Made by a program: the position numbers and the translations under genes
Shown: positions 27,169-33,764 of the stretch, one piece after another
How the letters are laid out: the number at the start of each line of letters is the position of its first letter
How positions within the stretch are numbered: position 1 is the first letter of the stretch
Notes under the pieces: model-generated
The model's database searches: none
What the model was told of the DNA's origin: nothing
The model's input: only the letters and a program-made list of their open reading frames with translations
Assembly: GCA_903919455.1 (NCBI GenBank)
Contig: CAIXIJ010000004.1
Location: 1 to 42,192 of the forward strand
Reading direction: 5' to 3'
Source: an uncultured Acidimicrobiaceae bacterium
Lineage (GTDB): Bacteria > Actinomycetota > Acidimicrobiia > Acidimicrobiales > Ilumatobacteraceae
DNA length: 42,192 nt

Positions 27169-27660
27169 ATGGCGACCGTTCTGTACCCCGGCAGTTTCGA
27201 CCCTCTGCACCTCGGCCACATCGATGTCATCGAGCAATCGGTGGCGTTGTTCGGCAAGGTCATCGTGGGTGTGATGCACAACCCCACCAAGCCCAGTGGC
27301 ATGTTCACGCTCGAACAGCGCGTCAGCATGATCAAGGAGAGCATCTCCTACATGCCGTCGGTGAAGGTCGTGGCGTTCGAGGGTCTTGCCGTCGATGCGG
27401 TGAAGCAGGTGAAGGCCGCCTTCATCGTGAAGGGCCTCCGCACTGGCGGCGACTTCGAGGTGGAGCAGCAGATGGCCCACACCAATCACGCCGTCAGTGG
27501 TGTGCGCACGGTCTATTTGCCCTGCAAACCCGCACTCGTCTCGATCAGTAGCCGGTTCATCCGGGAGATCGCGCAGTACGGTGGCGATGTCACTTCGTTG
27601 GTGCCCGCTCCGGTCGCCTCCGGATTGGCCACACAGTTCCCCCGCAAGGGCACCTCCTGA
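27169..27660 (+). CDS. coaD: Phosphopantetheine adenylyltransferase
   Basis: A 163-residue nucleotidyltransferase of coenzyme A synthesis, making dephospho-CoA from 4'-phosphopantetheine and ATP. The ATP-binding (T/H)xGH motif appears in YPGSFDPLHLGHIDVI, the pantetheine pocket in AAFIVKGLRTGGDFEVEQQMAHTN, and SISSRFIREIAQYGGDVTSLVP is the conserved C-terminal signature with the ISSR(F/T) motif. Full length. It follows rsmD directly and precedes sepIVA by 14 bases. Confidence 0.97.
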   Translation: MATVLYPGSFDPLHLGHIDVIEQSVALFGKVIVGVMHNPTKPSGMFTLEQRVSMIKESISYMPSVKVVAFEGLAVDAVKQVKAAFIVKGLRTGGDFEVEQQMAHTNHAVSGVRTVYLPCKPALVSISSRFIREIAQYGGDVTSLVPAPVASGLATQFPRKGTS

Positions 27661-27674
27661 ACGAGGCAGATGCG

Positions 27675-28268
27675 ATGAGCCACGACGACCAGTACGACGA
27701 CTTCGACCCAGAGATCGACGATTCCGACGCGTACGTACGCACCACCAATGGGTACGTGGGCGACGCCGAAACGATGCTGCAGCGAGTCATCGACATCATT
27801 GCCAACGCCCCGAAGATGCCGCTGTCGTCGTCGCCGCGCATCGATGGCGACGAGATCATCGAGTTGCTCGACGAGGCACTTCGTCGCCTTCCCGAGGAAA
27901 TGCGTCACGCTCGCTGGATGGTCAAGGAACGCCAGGACTTCGTGTCGAAGACCCGGCGCGAGGCCGATGAGTTGCTCGAAGCCGCCCGCGTGCAGGCCGA
28001 GCGGATGGTGCAGCGTACGGAGGTGGTTCGGGCCGCCGAGGCTCGCGCTCGCCAGATTTCCGAGGCAGCGGATGCCGATGCTCGCCGTTTGCGTCACGAG
28101 ACCGAGGACTTCCTCGACCAGCGCCTCGCAAGCTTCGAAATCCTGCTCGACAAGCTGAACAAGACCGTGCATGCGGGCCGCAGCCGTCTGAACATCGGGT
28201 CTCACCGCGAGTTGGTCGAAGAGGAAGAAGAAGACCCCACGAAGGGCTTCTTCGACCAGGATCGCTGA
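27675..28268 (+). CDS. sepIVA: DivIVA-like coiled-coil protein, SepIVA homologue
   Basis: A 197-residue, mostly helical, charged protein. After an acidic N-terminus, residues about 60-165 carry long heptad helices (for example READELLEAARVQAERMVQ and AADADARRLRHETEDFLDQRL) and the tail is again acidic (EEEEEDP). Position and character match Rv2927c/MSMEG_2416 (SepIVA), an essential septation and cell-elongation factor of mycobacteria that lies immediately before the DUF177 gene, rnc, mutM, smc and ftsY. Low-complexity coiled coils limit certainty; synteny carries much of the call. Confidence 0.75.
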   Translation: MSHDDQYDDFDPEIDDSDAYVRTTNGYVGDAETMLQRVIDIIANAPKMPLSSSPRIDGDEIIELLDEALRRLPEEMRHARWMVKERQDFVSKTRREADELLEAARVQAERMVQRTEVVRAAEARARQISEAADADARRLRHETEDFLDQRLASFEILLDKLNKTVHAGRSRLNIGSHRELVEEEEEDPTKGFFDQDR

Positions 28269-28278
28269 GGTCGACGAG

Positions 28279-28806
28279 ATGGCACACCTGCTGCTGGTGA
28301 ATGCAGCCGAACTGCTGCGACGCGCTGGTACCCAGAAGACGATCTCGGTCGACGTGCCATTGGTCGATCTGGATGTCGTCGACGACCCCCGGTTCCCCGA
28401 TGGGGCCGAGGTGGCCGTGCAACTCGAACTCGAGTCACTCAACGACGGCATCGTGGTGAACGGCACCGTCAGCGTGCCCTGGCACGGCACGTGTCGCCGC
28501 TGCCTGGAACCCACCGGTGGCGTGTCGGTGAGCGACATTGATGAGCTCTACCAGCGGGTGCTCACCGACCCCGACGCATTCGAGATCGTGGGCGACCAAC
28601 TCGACATGCGCTCCATCGCCCGCGAAGTGGTGCTGCTCGACACGCCATCCACGCCGCTGTGCCGGCCACACTGTGCCGGGTTGTGTCCCACCTGCGGCAC
28701 GAACCTCAACGACGCCACCTGTGCGTGTGCAGGGCCCCCCGTCGACCCTCGTTGGTCGGCGCTTGACGGCCTGAAGGGTCTCGGCGATCTGGGCGGGGAC
28801 GCCTGA
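28279..28806 (+). CDS. YceD (DUF177) protein
   Basis: A 175-residue YceD-family protein, usually encoded just before rpmF and linked in bacteria and plants to 23S rRNA accumulation. The core strand VPWHGTCRRCLEPTGGVSVSDIDELYQ holds the conserved C-x2-C. The C-terminal segment DTPSTPLCRPHCAGLCPTCG matches the family's P-LC-P-C-GLCP-CG signature with four Cys, likely a zinc site. Eleven bases separate it from sepIVA. rpmF follows after 99 bases, with a -10-like TAACCT (28848-28853) between. Confidence 0.92.
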   Translation: MAHLLLVNAAELLRRAGTQKTISVDVPLVDLDVVDDPRFPDGAEVAVQLELESLNDGIVVNGTVSVPWHGTCRRCLEPTGGVSVSDIDELYQRVLTDPDAFEIVGDQLDMRSIAREVVLLDTPSTPLCRPHCAGLCPTCGTNLNDATCACAGPPVDPRWSALDGLKGLGDLGGDA

Positions 28807-28847
28807 TTCCACTCCGCGGCAGGTAGCAACCGGGCCGCATCCACCGC

Positions 28848-28905
28848 TAACCTCTCGTGGTTCGTATGCCGAGGGAACCTGCCCTCGCCGGTGCCGGGAG
28901 TCAAC
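28848..28905 (+). promoter_or_regulatory. rpmF: rpmF promoter and hairpin leader
   Basis: A -10-like TAACCT (28848-28853) is followed by a small hairpin in the leader (CGAGGG 28870-28875 with CCCTCG 28882-28887) and a GGGAG ribosome-binding site five bases before ATG 28906. The leader is about 45 bases, unlike the leaderless neighbours, which leaves room for control by RNA structure. Confidence 0.4.
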
Positions 28906-29085
28906 ATGGCTGTTCCCAAGAAGAAGAAGTCGAAGATGAAGACGCACAGCCGCAAGTCGGCCAACATGCGTCTCGCCGTTCCTTCGCGCAGCATCTGCCC
29001 GCGTTGCGCCGCCGCCAAGTTGCCGCACACCGTGTGCCCGGCCTGCGGTTGGTACAAGGACCGCGTCGCCATCGAAGTCGGCTGA
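28906..29085 (+). CDS. rpmF: 50S ribosomal protein L32
   Basis: A 59-residue ribosomal protein. MAVPKKKKSKMKTHSRKS is the standard L32 start, and two Cys pairs (CPRC and CPAC) with GWYKDR make it the zinc-binding form. ATG 28906 has a GGGAG site five bases upstream. The order yceD-rpmF-plsX is conserved across many bacteria. Confidence 0.97.
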   Translation: MAVPKKKKSKMKTHSRKSANMRLAVPSRSICPRCAAAKLPHTVCPACGWYKDRVAIEVG

Positions 29086-29099
29086 GGCTGCCGCTTCAC

Positions 29100-30077
29100 A
29101 TGCTGCCGATCGCTGTCGACGCGATGGGCGGCGACAAAGCGCCGGGCGACATTCTCGCTGGAGCGCATGCCGCCGCAGCCCTGGGTATCCCTGTTGTGCT
29201 CGTCGGTCCTGAGGGGCTCGACGGCATTGGCGACCTTCCCCTCATCCACGCTTCGGAAGTCATCGCCATGGATGACGACCCAGCGGCTGGGGTGCGCCGT
29301 AAGAAGGACTCCACGCTCGTCCGTGCTGCCGAGGCGGTGCGCGATGGCAAGGCCAGCGCCATGGTCTCTGCAGGGAACACCGGCGCCACGATGGCGTCGG
29401 CGCTGCTGCGCATGGGCCGCGTGAAGGGCGTCAATCGCCCGGCCATTGCCACACCAATTCCGGTGCCCGGCTTCCTGCCCAACATTCTGCTCGACGCCGG
29501 CGCCAACGCCGAGGTGTCGGCGGAGTGGTTGGTGCAGTTCGCTCAGATGGGTTCCATCTACGCTCGCCTCCGGTTCGGTATCGAGGAGCCCAAAGTGGGC
29601 CTGTTGTCCATCGGCGAAGAGCCGGGCAAGGGCGACACGCTGCGCAAGGAAGCGTTCGAGTTGTTGTCGGCGGCTCCGGGGATCCACTTCATCGGTAACG
29701 TCGAAGGTCGCGACCTGATGAACAAGACGGCCGACGTCATCGTCACCGACGGGTTCACCGGCAACGTGGCGCTCAAGACGCTCGAGGGTGGCCTCAAGAC
29801 GCTGTTCGCCGCGCTGCTGAACGCGTTCGCCGCCAAGCCGGAATACAAGGAACACGCCGACGCGTTGTTCCCCGCCATTCTGCCGCTCTACGAGCAGATG
29901 AGCCCCGACACGTACGGCGGCGCGGTGCTGCTCGGCGTGGATGGCATCTGCATCATCAGCCACGGCTCCTCGGGCGAGAAGGCCATGCTCAACGCCATCA
30001 AGGTGGCGGAGGAGCTGGCCAACAGCGGCATGGTGGCAGAGATCGCTGCTGCATTCGCCGCACCTGCAGTCGGCTGA
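29100..30077 (+). CDS. plsX: Phosphate acyltransferase PlsX
   Basis: A 325-residue enzyme converting acyl-ACP and phosphate to acyl-phosphate, the first acyl donor of the PlsX/PlsY phospholipid pathway. Signatures are LPIAVDAMGGDKAPGDILAG at the start, SAGNTGATMASALLRMGRVKGVNRPAIATPIP and VTDGFTGNVALKTLEGG. Full length. It follows rpmF by 14 bases. In many genomes fab genes and acpP come next; here the inverted SDR gene stands between plsX and acpP. Confidence 0.96.
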   Translation: MLPIAVDAMGGDKAPGDILAGAHAAAALGIPVVLVGPEGLDGIGDLPLIHASEVIAMDDDPAAGVRRKKDSTLVRAAEAVRDGKASAMVSAGNTGATMASALLRMGRVKGVNRPAIATPIPVPGFLPNILLDAGANAEVSAEWLVQFAQMGSIYARLRFGIEEPKVGLLSIGEEPGKGDTLRKEAFELLSAAPGIHFIGNVEGRDLMNKTADVIVTDGFTGNVALKTLEGGLKTLFAALLNAFAAKPEYKEHADALFPAILPLYEQMSPDTYGGAVLLGVDGICIISHGSSGEKAMLNAIKVAEELANSGMVAEIAAAFAAPAVG

Positions 30078-30083
30078 ATGCCG

Positions 30084-31634
30084 TCACCAGTCGGTGACGC
30101 GGTAGTCCTTCAGGAACTGGCCCCACACGTGTTCGCCCGTGAGCATCCCACTGATGATCGGGTCCACGATGCGAGCCGCGCCATCAACGATGTCGAGCGG
30201 CGGGTGGAAGTGATGATCGGTGGTCTTTCGGTCGGCGATGTGTGCGGGGTCTTCATCGCTCACCCAGCCGGTGTCGACGCTGTTCATGTGGATGCCATCG
30301 GCGTGGTAGTCGGCCGCCGACGTGCGGGTCATCATGTTGAGCGCCGCCTTGGCCATGTTGGTGTGCGGGTGTCGGGTGGTCTTGAACCGACGGTAGAACT
30401 GCCCCTCCACTGCTGAGACGTTCACGATGTGCTTGTCGTTACCGGAGGTGCGCATCATCAACGGCTTGAGGCGAGCGTTCAGGATGAAGGGCGCAACGGC
30501 GTTCACCAACTGGGTTTCGAGCAATTCAACCGACGACACCTCGGCAAGCGTGAGACGCCACGAGTTTCGTTCGCGAAGGTCGATCTGCTGAAGGTCCTGA
30601 TCGAGGCGGCCTTCTGGAAACAGGTCGGCGCCAGCCACATGGTCGTCGGGCAGCAGTTCGGCCTGCGACAGTGCGGCGGCTCGCGACACGCCGATCGGTA
30701 GCGGCGACGCAGGTTGCGTCGCGGCATCGATGCCCGACGTGAGCATGTCGGGGCCGCGCAGGCCTTCGTAGGCCCCGAGCAGTCGAGCGGCGTCGGGCGG
30801 AAGGTCGGCCAGGGCACCCAGTTCGGCATCCATCATGTGCCGATAGAACGCCGGTGGGCGTCGCACGGTCTGGCAGGCGTTGTTGACGATGAAGTCGAGT
30901 CGATCCTCGGTCTGCAGGAGGTGATGGCAGAAGGCCTCCACGCTCGGCGTGTGGCGCAGATCGAGACCGAAGATCTCCAAGCGGTGGCTCCACTCGGAGT
31001 AGTCCGGTTCCTGCGAGTAGCGCAGCGCCGAATCGCGAGGAAACCGGGTGGTGACGATGAGCTTGGCCCCAGCTCGCAGCAACTTGATGCCGGCCTGGTA
31101 ACCGATCTTCACCCGGCCCCCGGTGAGCAACGCCACACGACCGTGAAGGTCGGCAGTTTCGCCTCGCTTCGCAAAGTTGAAGTCGCCGCACTCGGGGCAC
31201 ATCTGGTCGTAGAACGAGTGGATCTGGGTGTACTTCTGCTTGCAGACGTAACAGTGCATCGGCAGCAGCGATTCGCGTTCGGCGGCAGCGTCGTCGCTGT
31301 CGTCGATGTCGTCGGCCTCATGGCTGCCGACCGCGGGCGGCAGCGCCACGTTGGGCGTGGTGAACACCGGCTTGGCGCGCAGGCTGCGAATGCCGGTTTC
31401 GTTCAGTGCCTCCTGGTCGCGATTCGCCTTCGCCTGCTTTTGCTGACGCCGCTCGGCCTTGATCTGGCGACGTCGCGCCACCACATCCGGTTCGTACACA
31501 TCGCCCGCCGCGTTGAGCAACCGGGTGCGTTCCTCCAGCGACAGGTCGGCCAGCAACGACCGGTTGGCCACGATGGCCTCCAGCAGTGCGGTGGCAGCAC
31601 GCAACTGCTCGGCGAGGTCGGGCGCGTCTGGCAC
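30084..31634 (-). CDS. Atypical SDR oxidoreductase with N-terminal zinc ribbon
   Basis: A 516-residue protein, twice the length of a normal SDR. The N-terminal 100 residues are helical and charged. A zinc ribbon follows at about 127-151 (CYVCKQKYTQ, then MCPECGDF). The Rossmann domain begins near 165 with VALLTGGRVKIGYQAGIKLL (a TGGxxxIG nucleotide loop), and IVNNACQTVRR matches the NNAG motif. The serine of NVSAVEGQF is kept, but the YxxxK site reads TNMAK: Lys is there, Tyr is replaced by Thr. It may be a non-classical or non-catalytic SDR. Start GTG 31634 is set by the reading frame and lack of a better start. It is convergent with plsX, six bases apart. Confidence 0.8.
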   Translation of the reverse strand: MPDAPDLAEQLRAATALLEAIVANRSLLADLSLEERTRLLNAAGDVYEPDVVARRRQIKAERRQQKQAKANRDQEALNETGIRSLRAKPVFTTPNVALPPAVGSHEADDIDDSDDAAAERESLLPMHCYVCKQKYTQIHSFYDQMCPECGDFNFAKRGETADLHGRVALLTGGRVKIGYQAGIKLLRAGAKLIVTTRFPRDSALRYSQEPDYSEWSHRLEIFGLDLRHTPSVEAFCHHLLQTEDRLDFIVNNACQTVRRPPAFYRHMMDAELGALADLPPDAARLLGAYEGLRGPDMLTSGIDAATQPASPLPIGVSRAAALSQAELLPDDHVAGADLFPEGRLDQDLQQIDLRERNSWRLTLAEVSSVELLETQLVNAVAPFILNARLKPLMMRTSGNDKHIVNVSAVEGQFYRRFKTTRHPHTNMAKAALNMMTRTSAADYHADGIHMNSVDTGWVSDEDPAHIADRKTTDHHFHPPLDIVDGAARIVDPIISGMLTGEHVWGQFLKDYRVTDW

Positions 31635-31853
31635 GGACGCTGAGGGTACCCATCTTCCGGTCCTGTCGTCGTTCTTGTCGCGGGCGTACCACCAACGCTG
31701 GTGCTCCGACCGCGACCGGTTCGGGCTGCATCAGCCGCGGAGCAGGTCCTTCGCGCCGAGTGATCCGAAACACCCCATCATCCGCGCGGGCTGAGCCGCT
31801 GCGACGGGGCTAGTCTCGGTGGCCGCCGACCCGCAATTGTCAGGAGAAGTCCG
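31635..31853. other. Intergenic region between the SDR gene and acpP
   Basis: No gene is visible on either strand that is not an antisense shadow. It carries a small hairpin (CACCA 31690-31694 with TGGTG 31699-31703), a -10-like TAGTCT at 31811-31816 and the acpP ribosome-binding site AGGAGA at 31842-31847. Confidence 0.5.
31811..31847 (+). promoter_or_regulatory. acpP: acpP promoter and ribosome-binding site
   Basis: TAGTCT (31811-31816) gives a leader of about 30 bases, and AGGAGA (31842-31847) lies six bases before GTG 31854, so acpP is a leadered gene with a strong site. Confidence 0.5.
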
Positions 31854-32150
31854 GTGCCCGCAGAAACCCATGTCGAACAAGGTCCCCTCGATCGGAACGG
31901 TGTCTTCGAGATCGTGCGCGCGAACCTCGCCGACATCCTCGAGATCGACCCGGCCTCCATCAGCGAAGGTCAGTCCTTCACCGACGACCTCGACGCCGAT
32001 TCGTTGGCGTTGATCGAACTCGTCGAAGCGCTCGAGGAGGAACTGGGCGAGCGCTCGGTCGGCTTCCGCATCGAAGACGAGGATCTCGTGGATCTCAAGA
32101 CTGTCCGCGACGCGGTCGACTACGTGTTCGCCAAAGTCCAGGAAGCCTGA
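31854..32150 (+). CDS. acpP: Acyl carrier protein
   Basis: A 98-residue acyl carrier protein. The phosphopantetheine serine is Ser50 in DLDADSLALIELVEALEEE, close to the classic DSL motif. A conserved ISEGQSFTDDLDADS segment precedes it. The N-terminus is about 15 residues longer than E. coli AcpP. GTG 31854 is supported by the ribosome-binding site six bases upstream. The gene directly precedes rnc, the common acpP-rnc pairing, and the rnc coding signal begins at its stop. Confidence 0.93.
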   Translation: MPAETHVEQGPLDRNGVFEIVRANLADILEIDPASISEGQSFTDDLDADSLALIELVEALEEELGERSVGFRIEDEDLVDLKTVRDAVDYVFAKVQEA

Positions 32151-32151
32151 G

Positions 32152-32859
32152 ATCACCCTTCTGCCCGAGCCCGACCTCACCGAGCTCTCCCAGCGGCTCG
32201 GCCACGAGTTTCACGACCTTGGCATCTTGAGCCGCGCTCTGTCGCACCGCAGTTGGTGCGCCGAGGTGGGCGGCCAGCCGAGCAACGAACGGCTGGAGTT
32301 TCTGGGCGACGCCGTGCTGGGCATGGTGGTGGCCGATCTGGCCTACCGGCATCACGGCGAACTCGCCGAGGGGAAGCTCACGGACCTTCGCAAGAGTGTG
32401 GTGAACGCGTCGGCGCTGGCTGAGGTGGCGCTGGAGATCGGCCTCGGCGCGTACCTTCGCCTCGGGAAGGGCGAAGACGCTGCGGGTGGGCGGTCCAAGC
32501 CGTCGATCCTCAGTGATGCATTCGAGGCGGTGCTGGGAGCCGTGTATCTGGATGGCGGCACCGACCAGGCGTTCGCGTTGATCGAGCGACTGTTCGCCGA
32601 ACGCATGGCGGTGGCGGCACAGCGGCTCGACCGTCTCGACTACAAGACGGTGCTCCAAGAACTCACGGCCCGCCAGCACGACACCGCACCGGTGTACGTG
32701 ATCTCCGAGACCGGTCCCGACCACGACAAACGCTTCTTCGCCACGGTCATCGTGAAGGGTGTGGCCGTGGGGACAGGCGAAGGCCGGTCGAAGAAGACGG
32801 CCGAACAGGCTGCGGCAGAGCAGGCCTGGCTCACGCTCGACGCCCAGTCGGTGGGGTAG
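32152..32859 (+). CDS. rnc: Ribonuclease III (start codon uncertain, possibly non-AUG)
   Basis: RNase III, the endonuclease for double-stranded RNA in rRNA and mRNA maturation. The catalytic domain has NERLEFLGDAVLGMVVAD and DAFEAVLGAVYLDGG; the C-terminal double-stranded-RNA-binding domain runs from YKTVLQELTAR to the end. The first helix, LSQRLGHEFHDLGILSRALSHRS, matches the family but lies upstream of the only usual start in frame (TTG 32227). Between 32149 and 32227 there is no ATG, GTG or TTG. I place the start at ATC 32152, eight bases after AGGA in the acpP end; CTG 32161 is an alternative. TTG 32227 would give 210 residues and cut the first helix. Product certain, start not. Confidence 0.85.
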   Translation: MTLLPEPDLTELSQRLGHEFHDLGILSRALSHRSWCAEVGGQPSNERLEFLGDAVLGMVVADLAYRHHGELAEGKLTDLRKSVVNASALAEVALEIGLGAYLRLGKGEDAAGGRSKPSILSDAFEAVLGAVYLDGGTDQAFALIERLFAERMAVAAQRLDRLDYKTVLQELTARQHDTAPVYVISETGPDHDKRFFATVIVKGVAVGTGEGRSKKTAEQAAAEQAWLTLDAQSVG

Positions 32860-32861
32860 CG

Positions 32862-33704
32862 GTGCCCGAACTCCCCGAGGTGGAAACCGTCCGCCGCGGC
32901 ATCGAGGTGCAGGTGGTGGGGCGACGAGTACGACGCGTGCACGTGGGTCGAGAGCGAACGGTGCGGCGAACGTCGCGTCAGGCGCTGATCGACGGTCTCA
33001 CCGACGCCACGATCACAGCTGCCAATCGGCGCGGCAAGTATCTGCTCTGCCCCCTCGACACGGGCGATGAACTGATGGTGCACCTGCGAATGAGCGGCCG
33101 CCTTCTGGTGGCCGACGCCGGTACGGAACCTCCGCCCCACACCCATGTGCGGCTGGAGTTCTTTGGCGAACCAGCGCAGGAACTGTGGTTCGTCGACCCG
33201 CGCACGTTCGGCGAAATGGTGGTCTTCGACCCTGGCAACATCGCCGTGGAGATGCCCGAACTCGCCAAGCTCGGCGTGGACCCCATTACCGATGGGATGT
33301 CGCGTGGCCAACTGTCGCGCCTGCTGATGGACCGACGTCGACAGCTGAAGGCGCTGCTGCTGGATCAGCATGTGGTGGCGGGCATCGGCAACATCTACTG
33401 CGACGAGAGTCTGCACCGGGCCAAGATCCGTCCCGACCGCATCAGCGACACCCTCACGGCCCGCGAGGTGGGCCGCCTGCACGAGGCGATCATCGACACG
33501 CTCACCGCAGCAATCGAAGCTGGCGGCAGCACGCTCGCGGATACCCAGTACGTGGACATCGAAGGTCAGGGCGGTTGGTTCCAGGTGCACCACCGGGTGT
33601 ACGACCGTGCCGGTCAGCGGTGCATCACCTGCGGCAAGGCCGACATCGTTCGCATCGTGTCGGCTGGCCGCTCCACGTGTTTCTGCCCGCGCTGCCAGCG
33701 GTAA
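32862..33704 (+). CDS. mutM: Formamidopyrimidine-DNA glycosylase
   Basis: A 280-residue DNA glycosylase/AP lyase removing 8-oxoguanine and related lesions. After Met, PELPEVETVRRG gives the catalytic Pro and Glu. RRGKYLLC supplies the conserved Lys, and VVAGIGNIYCDESL is the helix-two-turns-helix. The C-terminal zinc finger (CITCGKADI, then CFCPRCQ) has four Cys. Start GTG 32862 is two bases after the rnc stop. Position between rnc and smc matches the mycobacterial order. Confidence 0.96.
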   Translation: MPELPEVETVRRGIEVQVVGRRVRRVHVGRERTVRRTSRQALIDGLTDATITAANRRGKYLLCPLDTGDELMVHLRMSGRLLVADAGTEPPPHTHVRLEFFGEPAQELWFVDPRTFGEMVVFDPGNIAVEMPELAKLGVDPITDGMSRGQLSRLLMDRRRQLKALLLDQHVVAGIGNIYCDESLHRAKIRPDRISDTLTAREVGRLHEAIIDTLTAAIEAGGSTLADTQYVDIEGQGGWFQVHHRVYDRAGQRCITCGKADIVRIVSAGRSTCFCPRCQR

Positions 33705-33764
33705 TGGCCTCGAAGGCCTCGCTGTTGGGGCGGTGTCGGCGCATCCGTTAGGGTCTCGAACGCC

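Noticed and set aside
31731-32180. A 149-codon minus-strand gene between the SDR gene and acpP
   Set aside because: It is mostly antisense to acpP, which has its own ribosome-binding site and clear family identity.
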